Origin: Vulcanimicrobiota bacterium | GTDB taxonomy: Bacteria; Vulcanimicrobiota; Vulcanimicrobiia; Vulcanimicrobiales; Vulcanimicrobiaceae | Length of the DNA stretch: 40,250 nt | Direction of reading: 5' to 3' | Assembly: GCA_003164495.1 (NCBI GenBank) | Contig: PLTN01000055.1 | Coordinates: forward strand, 1 to 40,250 | In this document: positions 1 to 8,277 of the stretch, in pieces | How the letters are laid out: every line of letters starts with the position of its first letter | Position numbering within the stretch: the stretch's first letter is position 1 | Made by a program: the position numbers and the translations under genes | The notes under the pieces: model-generated | Told to the model about the DNA's origin: nothing | The model's input: only the letters and a program-made list of their open reading frames with translations | Database searches by the model: none

Positions 1-869
1 CGAAGGTTCTCGTATGAATGGCCATAGAGATTCGAGAACGCGATGATCAACGCGCCGAGAATCGCTCCCGACACGGTGCCCGATCCGCCGAGAATCACCA
101 TCAACAGCACGTCGATGGAAACGTTGACGCCCACGGCATCGGGCACGACGAGCCCGAGGAACGAGGCGTAAAACGTGCCGGCCAAGCCGGCCAGGACACC
201 GGCGAAGGCGAACACGCCGATCGTATAGCGGCGTACCGGGATGCCGGCGACTTCGGCCGCGAGCGGATCGTTCCGGATCGCTTCGAAGGCGCGGCCGATG
301 CGGCTGCGCAGCAAGGCCGTCGTCGAGCCCGCCGCGATCGCAACCAAGAACCACGCATACCAATAGGCGTTTGGTCCGCTCAGCGCGACCGGGCCGAACT
401 GCGGAAAGGGGATGTTCGAGATCCCGCTCACCCCGCCGAACGCCGGCGCATAACGTAAGAGCCCCACGACGATGGCGCCGAACGCGAGCGTTGCCATCGC
501 CAGATACGGGCCTGCGAAGCGCAGCGAGATGATCCCGAGCGCCAGGCCCAGCACGCCCGAAACCAAAGCGCCGGCTACCGTCGCGAGCGCGAATTGCATC
601 CCCGGAGAAACGCCCGGCGGCCAGGACGCGGACGCGGTGAGATACGCAACCGAATAGGCACCAATGGCAAAAAAGCCCGCCTGCCCGATCGAGATCAGGT
701 TGACGTTGCCCAGCAGCAACGAGAGGCCAATGGCAACGATGGCGTAGAGCGCGCCGAAGGTCGCGGCTTGGATCATCGTCGTATCGTGCGCGCGTACGAT
801 ACCAAACAGAATGACGAGCACCGCGAATGCGAGCTGCAAACGCAGGTCGACGCGCAGGCGCCGCTTCAA
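1..869 (-). CDS. livM: Branched-chain amino acid-type ABC transporter permease LivM (C-terminus cut by window edge)
   Basis: Inner-membrane permease subunit of a HAAT (Liv-type) ABC importer. The minus strand encodes about 289 codons and is still open at position 1. The translation runs through hydrophobic segments and family motifs such as GLSLLLGNVNLISIGQAGFF near the N-terminus and a late segment ending FSNLYGHSYENLR at the edge. I start it at the TTG at 869-867, which overlaps the livH TGA (868-866) by two bases, the usual livH-livM coupling. A caller requiring ATG would miss the gene, and nearly the whole gene is present. LivG/LivF ATPase genes, if present, lie beyond the left edge. Substrate is unknown; in this neighbourhood an aromatic or other carboxylate is as likely as an amino acid. 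Confidence 0.9.
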   Translation of the reverse strand, partial: MKRRLRVDLRLQLAFAVLVILFGIVRAHDTTMIQAATFGALYAIVAIGLSLLLGNVNLISIGQAGFFAIGAYSVAYLTASASWPPGVSPGMQFALATVAGALVSGVLGLALGIISLRFAGPYLAMATLAFGAIVVGLLRYAPAFGGVSGISNIPFPQFGPVALSGPNAYWYAWFLVAIAAGSTTALLRSRIGRAFEAIRNDPLAAEVAGIPVRRYTIGVFAFAGVLAGLAGTFYASFLGLVVPDAVGVNVSIDVLLMVILGGSGTVSGAILGALIIAFSNLYGHSYENL

Positions 870-1732
870 TCGCGCGCGATCCGCTTGCTGCCGAAGATGC
901 CTTGCGGTCGCACCAGCAGCACGATCAGGAGAATTCCGTAAACGAGCGGGTCGACGAGGTCGTGCGCGAAACGCGAACCGAGAAACGTTTCGATGAGCCC
1001 GACGAGCAAGCCGCCGACCGTGCAGCCGATCGGCGACGCCAACCCGCCGAGAATCGCCCCGACGAAGCCTTTGACCGTAATCGTGACGCCGTTCGAACCG
1101 CCGACGAGCGTAATCGGTCCGACGATCGTTCCCGCAAAGGCCGCTAGCGCGATCGAGATCGCCGTGCTGATGCTCCGCGCGCGGTTGACGTTGATGCCGC
1201 TCAACCGTGCACCGACCGGATCGTTGGCAGCCGCGCGGATCGCCTTGCCATACAGCGTGCGTTCGAAAAACACGTAGAGCGCGGCCAGCATCGCGGCCAA
1301 GAGCCCCATCACCCAAATGCTTTGGACCGCAACCGTCGCGCCGGCGATCTGCAGGGTTTGCACGGTGCTGAACGCCGGCAACGGCTGCGGTTCGTTACCC
1401 CATATCAGCGCGTGGCCGTAGAGCAGGACGTAAACCGTCCCGATCGAGGCGATCATAACCGCGCCTTCGCTCACCCGCGCGGCGGCTCGCAGGATGAAGC
1501 GTTCGTAGAGCACCCCGAGGCCGAAGCCCAAGATTGTCGAGCCGACGAGCGCCAGCCAAATACTGACGTGCAGCAGCGAAACGAACGAGAGGGCAAAGAG
1601 CCCTCCCAGCACCACGAAGTCGCCCTGGGCAAAGTTGATCGCCCGCGTCGCTCGCAGGATGATGTGGATGCCGAGCGCGACGAGGGCGTACGTGCTTCCC
1701 ACGGTCAAACCAGCCACGATCAGCTGTATCAA
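866..1732 (-). CDS. livH: Branched-chain amino acid-type ABC transporter permease LivH
   Basis: First permease subunit of the same importer, 288 residues, the normal family length. The N-terminus (IQLIVAGLTVGSTYALVALG) and the NFAQGDFVVLGG segment are typical of LivH; the C-terminus ends in RPQGIFGSKRI, the usual end of the family. I chose the TTG at 1732-1730 because homology begins exactly there and no in-frame ATG or GTG lies between it and clearly non-homologous sequence. A weak AAGG sits just upstream on the minus strand, inside the palindrome at 1740-1751. The gene diverges from the acyl-CoA synthetase at 1824. Membrane location is certain from composition; substrate is not readable. 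Confidence 0.92.
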   Translation of the reverse strand: MIQLIVAGLTVGSTYALVALGIHIILRATRAINFAQGDFVVLGGLFALSFVSLLHVSIWLALVGSTILGFGLGVLYERFILRAAARVSEGAVMIASIGTVYVLLYGHALIWGNEPQPLPAFSTVQTLQIAGATVAVQSIWVMGLLAAMLAALYVFFERTLYGKAIRAAANDPVGARLSGINVNRARSISTAISIALAAFAGTIVGPITLVGGSNGVTITVKGFVGAILGGLASPIGCTVGGLLVGLIETFLGSRFAHDLVDPLVYGILLIVLLVRPQGIFGSKRIARD

Positions 1733-1733
1733 G

Positions 1734-1754
1734 CGCCTTGACTGTACAGTCCCG
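1734..1754. promoter_or_regulatory. Putative operator: palindrome in the livH / acyl-CoA synthetase divergent region
   Basis: A perfect 12-bp palindrome, GACTGTACAGTC at 1740-1751, lies within CGCCTTGAC-N6-GTCCCG (1734-1754). The same frame with a different palindromic centre occurs at 20800-20820 in front of another divergent pair. On the plus strand TTGACT (1738-1743) could be a -35 hexamer for the synthetase gene. The site abuts the livH start, so a bound protein could also block livH expression. Operator function is inferred. Confidence 0.5.
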
Positions 1755-1823
1755 CGACATTGCTTTCCTGCATGCGTCAAAAGCGCAACAGGGGACGGAA
1801 AACCACGCGGCGGAGAGCGCACC

Positions 1824-3932
1824 ATGAACACGACGACTGACGCGCGAGCCGGCGTCGAGCGGCTGCTCCATCCACGGTCGATCGCGATCGTCGGCGTCTC
1901 GCCGCAGCCGACATCGCCCGCGGTGGCGATTCTCGCCAACATCGAGCGCTTCCAATATCAGGCCGAGCTGCACCTCGTTAGCCGCAATCGCACGGAGGTT
2001 ATCGGACGTCCGTGCGTGCCGACGATCGACGATCTGCCGCCGGGCATCGATCTCGCGCTGCTGCTGGTTCCCCGCGTGGGCATTCTCGACGCCGTACAGG
2101 CCTGCGCGCGGCGACGCGTGGGCGCGATCATCGTGTACGCGTCCGGCTTCGCGGAGATGGACGCCGCGGGCCGTGCGCTGCAGGATGAAATCGTCGCTGT
2201 CGCCCGCGACGCCGGCATCGCGTTGCTCGGTCCGAACTGCCTCGGTTACGTGAACCACCTCGACGGGCTTCCGCTGTCGTTTTCACCCTTCTATCCCGAA
2301 GCCGATGCGCCGGCGCCCAAAGTAGCGTTCGTCAGCCAGAGCGGCGGAACGCCCACGATCGTGCGTTACGCGCTGGCCGCGAAATCGATCGGCGTTTCGT
2401 ACCAGATCAGCACGGGCAATGAGGCCGTGCTCGGGGTCGAGGACTTTCTCGATCCGATGGTCGACGACGATCGCAACGTCGTCATCGCCGTCTTTTGCGA
2501 GCAGGTAAGGAAACCGCAGCGCTTCCTCGCCGCCGCGGCACGGGCGCGCGAACGCGGAACGCCGATCGTGATGGTGCAGCCCGGACGGAGCGCGGCGGCG
2601 CGCGCTTCGGCGCTATCGCACACTGGAGCGCTGGTCGGGGATCACGCGCTCGTCCGCACGATCATCGAACACGCGGGCGTACTCATCGTCGATACGATCG
2701 AAGAGCTGATCGACGTCGTCGAACTGCTGGCAACCTTTCCGGTGATCCCGGCACGTGGTCCGGCCTTGATCACGGATTCCGGCGCTTTCAAGGGCATTGA
2801 GCTCGACTTTTGCGAGGCGGTGGATCTCGCGGTACCGGCATTCAGCGAAACGACGGCCGCCGCCGTAAAGGCGGTCGTGCCGGAGTTCGTCGTCGTCGAG
2901 AACCCGCTGGACGTGACCGCGCAGGCCCTCATCGATACGCAGCTTTATGCGAAGGCAATCGCCGCGGTGGCACACGACGACGCAACCGGTGCGACCGTCA
3001 TTTCTCCGATTTACGGAACCGCCGAGCGCGGCATGCAAAAGATCCAGTCCATTCTGCCGGCGTTCGAAGCGTCGCGGGCCACGCGACCGGCGGTTCTCGC
3101 CCTGCTCGGTTACGTGGATGTACCGGCGTCCGCTTACGCCGACGCCGCCGCGGCGGGCGTGGCGCTGTTCGCATCGCCGGAACGCGCTCTGCGCGCGCTC
3201 GCCGCGGTGACGCGCTACGGTGCTTTCTGCGCGCGGCCGAAAGCGGCTACGCGCGTGCTGCCCGCGCCCTTGGCGCTCAACGGGCCGGGAACGATTCCCG
3301 AATACCAGGCCAAGCAGTTGCTCGCGCAAGCCGGTATTCCGTTTCCGCGCGGCATTTTCGCGACCGACCTCGCGAGTGCGCAGAACGCCGCGGCGGAGAT
3401 CGGATTTCCGGTGGTGCTCAAGCTACAAGCGGCGGCACTCGCCCACAAGACCGAGGCCGGGGCGCTGGCGCTCAACCTCGGCGATGCCGGCGCGCTCGCC
3501 GCGGCGTGGGAACGGCTGCACGCCAACGTGCGCGCATTCGCACCGGGCATCGCGATCGACGGAGCGCTCGTCGAAGCGATGGGCCGGCCCGGAACCGAAC
3601 TCATCGCCGGAGCGCGCCGCGACCCGGAGTGGGGCACGACCCTCGTCGCCGGACTGGGCGGAATATGGGCTGAAGCGCTGCACGACACGGTCGTCATACC
3701 GGCAGCGTCCGGTGAAGACGAAATCGTCGCGGCTTTGCGTCGCCTGCGCGCCGCGCCGATCCTCGCCGGAGTTCGCGGGGCGCCGGCACTCGATGTGCAC
3801 GGCGCCGCGCAGGTCTTAGCCATCCTCGGCGCGATCATCGACGCCACCCCGGGCATCAGCGAGATCGAACTCAATCCGCTGGTGCTCTATCCGGAGGGCG
3901 TGTTGGCGCTGGACGCGCTAATCGTTATTTAG
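1824..3932 (+). CDS. Acyl-CoA synthetase, ADP/NDP-forming (acetate-CoA ligase type, fused alpha-beta)
   Basis: 702-residue cytosolic enzyme of the nucleoside-diphosphate-forming acyl-CoA synthetase family, which makes acyl-CoA from a carboxylate, CoA and ATP through a phosphohistidine. Order: CoA-binding Rossmann domain (about 12-135, with RSIAIVGVS), succinyl-CoA-ligase-like domains (about 165-460), and a C-terminal ATP-grasp domain beginning near IPEYQAKQLLAQAGIPFPRG. The SHTGAL motif (His about 266) matches the phosphorylated histidine. The ATG at 1824 follows GGAGAG. The open frame continues upstream, but that part lies antisense to livH and has no homology. The last 8 bases overlap the convergent binding-protein gene. 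Substrate unknown; aromatic acids are possible from context. Confidence 0.88.
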   Translation: MNTTTDARAGVERLLHPRSIAIVGVSPQPTSPAVAILANIERFQYQAELHLVSRNRTEVIGRPCVPTIDDLPPGIDLALLLVPRVGILDAVQACARRRVGAIIVYASGFAEMDAAGRALQDEIVAVARDAGIALLGPNCLGYVNHLDGLPLSFSPFYPEADAPAPKVAFVSQSGGTPTIVRYALAAKSIGVSYQISTGNEAVLGVEDFLDPMVDDDRNVVIAVFCEQVRKPQRFLAAAARARERGTPIVMVQPGRSAAARASALSHTGALVGDHALVRTIIEHAGVLIVDTIEELIDVVELLATFPVIPARGPALITDSGAFKGIELDFCEAVDLAVPAFSETTAAAVKAVVPEFVVVENPLDVTAQALIDTQLYAKAIAAVAHDDATGATVISPIYGTAERGMQKIQSILPAFEASRATRPAVLALLGYVDVPASAYADAAAAGVALFASPERALRALAAVTRYGAFCARPKAATRVLPAPLALNGPGTIPEYQAKQLLAQAGIPFPRGIFATDLASAQNAAAEIGFPVVLKLQAAALAHKTEAGALALNLGDAGALAAAWERLHANVRAFAPGIAIDGALVEAMGRPGTELIAGARRDPEWGTTLVAGLGGIWAEALHDTVVIPAASGEDEIVAALRRLRAAPILAGVRGAPALDVHGAAQVLAILGAIIDATPGISEIELNPLVLYPEGVLALDALIVI

Positions 3933-5076
3933 CGTCCGTCCATTCGCCGTTCTGCGGAACGATGATGTGAACGGACTCGTTCGTTTCGCCGTTGTGATCG
4001 CTGGGCGAAAACCGGAACGTGGCCTGCGAGGCGGGGATCGCAACGCCTTTCTCGAGCCAATCAGCGAGCGTTTTGCCGTCGGTCTTCCCGCCGGTGCCCT
4101 TGAGCGCCGCCACTAAGATCGCCGTCGCATCCCAGGCTTGGGCAGCGAACGGCACGGCCGGAATATTGTACGTCTTCTCATAGAGTGCGACGAAGGCTTT
4201 TTGCTCCGGGGTCGGGTGCTGTTTGGACAGGCTGCCCGCGGCATATACATTGGCCGAAGCCGGACCGGCGATCTTCAGGAACGCATCGGAGTCGACACCG
4301 CCCGATGCCAGAACCGGCTTGGTGAAACCGAGCGTCCGCATCGCCTTCGTCACGAGGGCCGGGGTTGTCGTAGCGCCCCACAAGACGATCGCATCGGGAT
4401 TCGTAGCCATGAGCTTTTGGATCTGCGGTGTGAAGTCGGTGGCATCGCTCGCGTAGGCCTCGTTCCCGAGTACGTCGATCGACGCAGCTTTGGCCACATC
4501 GGTCGCGATATCGGCCCCGCTCGTTCCGAAGAAATTTGCGTCATGAATGATCGCGATCTTCTTCACGCCCAACTTGCTCTTCCCATAGGCTAGAACGGCC
4601 TTCGCTTCGAGCTCGTCGCTCGCTTGCGCTTCGAAGATCGTCTTCGAGACGGCGCCGTTTTTGGCGCGCCAAGTCGAGATCGTGGGAGTCAGGATGATCT
4701 GCAACATGCCGGCTTGCGCGGTGATGCGCGCGACGGCGTTGGTCGTATCGACGCGCGTACCGCAGATGATCGCTGCTACGCCGCTCGCGATCTGCTGCGT
4801 CGCAAGTTGTGAGGCGACATCGGGTTTAGCTTCGTCGTCGACGATCTCAAAGTGAATCGGCCGGCCGTTGACGCCACCGTGGGCATTGACTTGGGTTTCC
4901 GCCAGCTTCAGCGCATTGACTTGCGGTAAGCCGAGCGGTGCCGACGGCCCCGAATAGGATAGGATCGCACCGATGCGAAGCGGCTCCGGAGCCGCCGATG
5001 TCCGTACCGCCGATAGCGCTAAGGCCAGCATCGGAAGCGAGACCAGCGCCGCGCGAATGTACTGTGACCGCGTCAT
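3925..5076 (-). CDS. LivJ-type ABC transporter substrate-binding protein
   Basis: 383-residue periplasmic binding protein of the leucine-binding (peripla_BP_6) class. It has an N-terminal signal peptide (hydrophobic stretch then SAAPEPLRIG) followed by IGAILSYSGPSAPLG and IHFEIVDDEAKPDVA, the conserved first-lobe motifs. The start at 5076 has GGGGAGGAT about 8 bases upstream. It lies 73 bp downstream of the MarR gene on the same strand, so the two may be co-transcribed. Unlike the other three LivJ-type proteins here, it lacks the paired cysteines and the HPAxGSY motif, so it belongs to a different subfamily. It might serve the nearby LivHM. Ligand unknown. Confidence 0.9.
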   Translation of the reverse strand: MTRSQYIRAALVSLPMLALALSAVRTSAAPEPLRIGAILSYSGPSAPLGLPQVNALKLAETQVNAHGGVNGRPIHFEIVDDEAKPDVASQLATQQIASGVAAIICGTRVDTTNAVARITAQAGMLQIILTPTISTWRAKNGAVSKTIFEAQASDELEAKAVLAYGKSKLGVKKIAIIHDANFFGTSGADIATDVAKAASIDVLGNEAYASDATDFTPQIQKLMATNPDAIVLWGATTTPALVTKAMRTLGFTKPVLASGGVDSDAFLKIAGPASANVYAAGSLSKQHPTPEQKAFVALYEKTYNIPAVPFAAQAWDATAILVAALKGTGGKTDGKTLADWLEKGVAIPASQATFRFSPSDHNGETNESVHIIVPQNGEWTDAK

Positions 5077-5149
5077 GAAAGGATCCTCCCCGGAATCAAG
5101 GGCGGGACGTAGGAAGGTTTCCTTTTGATATCAGGGGCCTTGACTCCCT

Positions 5150-5590
5150 TCAGGCGATCAGAATCTCGATTGCCTCGCGCAGCGCGGAAACTTGCGTTGC
5201 GCTGAGCTTTGAGAAAAACTCGCGCTCGCTGCGGTCGGCGGCGGTATCACAGGCCGCCAGCAAACGCCGGCCGGCCGTCGTGAGCTTGATGCGCAGGATC
5301 CGGCGATTTTCCCGATCCTCGGTTCGTGAGATGAGGCGTTTCGCTTCGAGAACGTTGATGATTTCGTTCGATGCCTGCTTCGAAACCCCGCAGCGCCGCG
5401 CCGCATCAGCCGACGACATCCCGTCGACGTCGGAGAACATGCTCAGGAGCGTGTACTGCGCGAGCGTCACGTCGCGATCGGCGAGGGCGACTTCAAGCAT
5501 CTCGCGGACCGCATTTTCCAGACGCTTTACGAGGTAGGACGTGCGCCGGAACTTGGTCGGCCGATACGTTTGCTGTGTCGATGCCCGCAT
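5150..5590 (-). CDS. MarR-family transcriptional regulator
   Basis: 146-residue dimeric winged-helix repressor. The DNA-binding part is clear: MSSADAARRCGVSKQASNEI (recognition helix) followed by the wing LISRTEDRENRRILRIKLT. Length is typical. I start it at the ATG at 5590 (MRASTQQTYRP); the open frame extends upstream but that part is antisense to the oxidoreductase gene at 5685. It is divergent from the Old Yellow Enzyme gene with 94 bp between them, the classic arrangement for a MarR repressor controlling its neighbour, often in response to phenolic or aromatic acids. It probably also governs the LivJ-type binding protein downstream. Effector unknown. Confidence 0.9.
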   Translation of the reverse strand: MRASTQQTYRPTKFRRTSYLVKRLENAVREMLEVALADRDVTLAQYTLLSMFSDVDGMSSADAARRCGVSKQASNEIINVLEAKRLISRTEDRENRRILRIKLTTAGRRLLAACDTAADRSEREFFSKLSATQVSALREAIEILIA

Positions 5591-5628
5591 CGACGGAAAG
5601 TGCCCTACGTAGCCTCGATTTCCTTTGC

Positions 5629-5657
5629 CGACAATTGTTGCACGCGCAGGCGATAAT
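5629..5657 (+). promoter_or_regulatory. Candidate MarR operator and promoter of the Old Yellow Enzyme gene
   Basis: CGACAATTGTTG (5629-5640) is a near-perfect dyad (10 of 12 positions symmetric). It overlaps the expected -35 region of a possible promoter whose -10 is GATAAT (5652-5657). It sits between divergent marR-type and oxidoreductase genes, where such repressors normally bind. The call is positional plus symmetry only. Confidence 0.4.
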
Positions 5658-5684
5658 CGGCCGGCACGCCAACTCGCAGCCGCA

Positions 5685-6767
5685 ATGACGGCTCGCACGC
5701 GTCTCTTCCAGCCCCTCACGATCCGCGACGTTACGCTACGAAACCGGATCGTGGTTTCACCGATGTGCCAGTATTCGTCAGAGAACGGCTTTGCCACCGA
5801 CTGGCACCTCGTGCACCTCGGCAGCCGTGCCGTGGGCGGGGCGGGCCTCGTGTTCACCGAGGCCGCCGCCATCGAACCACGCGGCCGCATCTCGCCGCTC
5901 GATCTCGGTATTTGGCTCGACGAGCACGTGCCGATGTTAGCGCGGATCAACACGTTCATCGAGGCACAAGGCGCGATCGGTGCCACGCAGCTCGCGCACG
6001 CCGGGCGTAAGGGTTCGGTTGGGCCGCCGTGGATGGAGCCGCGCGGTTGGGTCACGCCCGATCGCGGCGGTTGGGAGCCGATCGCGCCGACGGCGGAAAA
6101 GGACATGCCGTATTACCCGTTGCCGCATGCGCTCGACGCCGATGAGATCGCGGTTCTCGTGCAGCAGTTCGCCGACGCGGCACGCCGTTCGGATGACGCC
6201 GGTTTCAAGGTCACCGAAATTCACGCCGCGCACGGCTACTTGCTGCACGAGTTTCTTTCCCCACTCAGTAACCAGCGCGATGATCGTTACGGCGGTTCGT
6301 TCGCGAATCGCATTCGATTTTTGCTCGAAGTTACCGATGCGGTGCGGGCGGTGTGGCCGGAGGGTAAGCCGCTCTTCGTGCGCATTTCTGCCACCGATTG
6401 GGACGCCGGCGGTTGGACGATCGAGGATTCCGTTGAGCTGGCGAAGATTCTCAAGACGCGCGGCGTCGACGTCATCGACGTCTCGAGCGCCGGCATCGGA
6501 CGCAGTCCGCTCGAGAGCGCGGCGCAGGCTCCGCTCTATCAAGTTCCCTTTTCAGAACGCATTCGTCGCGAAGGCGGCGTGCTGACGGCCGCGGTCGGCT
6601 TGATCACCACCGGCACAGAAGCCGAGTCGGTCCTGGAATCCGGCGGTGCCGACCTCGTGGCATTAGCCCGTCGCTACCTCGGCGATCCCTACTTCCCGTA
6701 CCGCGCGGCCAGCCAGATCGGCGAGCAACTCCCATGGCCGCGGCAGTACCGGCGCGCGACGCTCTAA
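5685..6767 (+). CDS. NADH:flavin oxidoreductase, Old Yellow Enzyme family (YqjM-like)
   Basis: 360-residue FMN-containing TIM-barrel ene-reductase that reduces activated C=C bonds with NAD(P)H. Evidence: N-terminal FQPLTIRDVTLRNRIVVSPM, the thermophilic-type cysteine in SPMCQYS (Cys28), and the substrate-binding pair in EIHAAHGYLLHEFLSP (His180, His183, with Tyr185), followed by DDRYGGS and the FMN phosphate region near the C-terminus (GGADLVALARRYLGDP). I start it at the ATG at 5685; a frame-open extension upstream lacks homology. Divergent from the MarR gene. Likely reduces an enoate or quinone-like catabolic intermediate or detoxifies electrophiles; exact substrate cannot be read. Confidence 0.92.
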   Translation: MTARTRLFQPLTIRDVTLRNRIVVSPMCQYSSENGFATDWHLVHLGSRAVGGAGLVFTEAAAIEPRGRISPLDLGIWLDEHVPMLARINTFIEAQGAIGATQLAHAGRKGSVGPPWMEPRGWVTPDRGGWEPIAPTAEKDMPYYPLPHALDADEIAVLVQQFADAARRSDDAGFKVTEIHAAHGYLLHEFLSPLSNQRDDRYGGSFANRIRFLLEVTDAVRAVWPEGKPLFVRISATDWDAGGWTIEDSVELAKILKTRGVDVIDVSSAGIGRSPLESAAQAPLYQVPFSERIRREGGVLTAAVGLITTGTEAESVLESGGADLVALARRYLGDPYFPYRAASQIGEQLPWPRQYRRATL

Positions 6768-6847
6768 TATCGTGACCGGACTGGGCGGCTTTGTGTGAAG
6801 GGTGGCTGGATAACGCCTTCACATTCACCGCGCAGTATGGGCGCACA

Positions 6848-7519
6848 ATGGCTAAAGAATCAGATACCCAGAACGCAAACGCATTGCGTCCAATCGACCT
6901 GCCGGCGCCGGTTCTGCAGCCCACGTTGTCGCTCTACGAAGCGGTCGCGAACCGCCGCACCATCCGCGAGATTAACGAGACGCCGCTGCCCCTGGCTCAG
7001 CTCTCGAATCTCTTGTGGGTGGCGTATGGGGTCAACCGCGCGTCCGGGCCGTTCGGTGCCCCGGGGCGGACGGCGGCCTCGGCCAGCAACTCGCAAGAGA
7101 TCGACCTCTACGTTGCCCTTCACGACGGCGCGTATCTCTACGACGCTGAGCCGCACCGGCTCAACCCCGTAAGCCCGGACGACGTGCGTTCCGGCGCGAT
7201 GAATCAGCGTCAGGGTGTCCCTTCGAAGGCGCCCGTTCAGCTGATCTACGTCGTCGATCTCCATCGTCTCACACACACGATCGGCTACGAGGAGCCCGGC
7301 CTGCACGATCCCGAGGTTCAGAAGTCGTATTACTTCGTCGACACCGGCCTCATTGCCGGAAACGTCTATTTGTTTGCTGCAGCGAGCGGGCTCGCGTGTT
7401 GGTTTCACAACTGCGAGAAAGCGGCGCTCGCAAAAAGCTTGGCGCTGCGTCCGGATCAGCGCGTACTGTTCGCGCAGTCAGTCGGTCAAAATAGTCCTAG
7501 CCGTATGCTGGAGGCTTAA
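6848..7519 (+). CDS. Nitroreductase-family FMN protein (SagB/ThcOx-like)
   Basis: 223-residue flavoprotein of the nitroreductase superfamily. LYEAVANRRTIREINETPLP is the classical N-terminal FMN-binding motif, followed by GRTAASASNSQEIDLYV, and a C-terminal helix region with ALRPDQRVLFAQSVGQ. Members transfer hydride from NAD(P)H or oxidise substrates through FMN. I use the ATG at 6848; a GTG 57 bases upstream is in frame but adds only non-conserved residues. It lies 80 bp after the Old Yellow Enzyme gene on the same strand, so the two flavoenzymes may be co-expressed. Its 3' end overlaps the convergent gene by four bases. Substrate unknown. Confidence 0.85.
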   Translation: MAKESDTQNANALRPIDLPAPVLQPTLSLYEAVANRRTIREINETPLPLAQLSNLLWVAYGVNRASGPFGAPGRTAASASNSQEIDLYVALHDGAYLYDAEPHRLNPVSPDDVRSGAMNQRQGVPSKAPVQLIYVVDLHRLTHTIGYEEPGLHDPEVQKSYYFVDTGLIAGNVYLFAAASGLACWFHNCEKAALAKSLALRPDQRVLFAQSVGQNSPSRMLEA

Positions 7520-8181
7520 GCTCCGTCGAACGACTTGACCGGATGAACGGCAAATTCCGTATCGCCGGAGGAGCCCTCGGCTCCCAAGACCTTGCGCGCA
7601 ACCGCGCCGGCGCGGAAAGCCTCGATTTGTGCCGCATGCTCGAACCGATAGACGATCGCAGCGCCAACGGTATCGCCTGCAAATACGAGCGCACCACGGA
7701 AACCCGGGGCCGCCGTGAGCGGCTCGATCAACGTTGCGACCTGCACCGCGTCGGTTGCCGTTCGCTCGAAGGCGTACGCATCGTGCGTTGCCGGATCGAT
7801 GGACGCATCGCCCGCGCTCTCTTTCACCCGATAGAGCGCCAGCGCGACGGACTCCGCCACCGCGTGGTGTTCCGCGAAGAGATGGTGCGCGTCCCAGGCT
7901 GAGGCGAGGTGCGCAAAGCCGGCGTGTCCCTCGAGCCCGACGATCGCGATGACCCGGCGGTGGTTGGCCGAGCGCAGCACAGCCGCAGCCTGGGCCTTCG
8001 CGGCGGACGTCTGCGCCTTCTCGATCAACGTTTCGTAGCTCGAGACCGCCGCCTGTTCGCGCTCGGCGGTAACGTGCACGATGTCGATCGCGCACCAGGC
8101 ACCGCGAGCGAACGCTGCCGGCGGTCCTCCCGGGCGATGGTCGACGGACGTGTGGTGCGCGTTCTGCGGGTTGTAGTCCAT
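7516..8181 (-). CDS. Unknown protein with two ABM-like (dimeric alpha-beta barrel) repeats
   Basis: 221 residues, no signal peptide. I do not recognise a named family with certainty. The protein appears to hold two ferredoxin-like units: about residues 28-115 (AIDIVHVTAEREQA then RVIAIVGLEGHAGFAHLASA) and 118-215 (DAYAFERTATDAVQVA then GALVFAGDTVGAAIVYRFEH). Each has the strand-helix-strand-strand-helix-strand rhythm of antibiotic-biosynthesis-monooxygenase-like domains. The ATG at 8181 has GAGGAG about 6 bases upstream and is preferred to the ATG 18 bases earlier. It is convergent with the nitroreductase gene and divergent from the amidohydrolase remnant. Function open: monooxygenase, heme-degrading or stress protein are possible. 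Confidence 0.65.
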   Translation of the reverse strand: MDYNPQNAHHTSVDHRPGGPPAAFARGAWCAIDIVHVTAEREQAAVSSYETLIEKAQTSAAKAQAAAVLRSANHRRVIAIVGLEGHAGFAHLASAWDAHHLFAEHHAVAESVALALYRVKESAGDASIDPATHDAYAFERTATDAVQVATLIEPLTAAPGFRGALVFAGDTVGAAIVYRFEHAAQIEAFRAGAVARKVLGAEGSSGDTEFAVHPVKSFDGA

Positions 8182-8277
8182 GGGGTCTCCTCGGGTCATT
8201 CAAGATGCCGTAAAGTGAATTGCGTCCGCGGGCTGCCAATGCCTTGAGGGAGGAGTCCGTGATACGGTATGGGCCTA

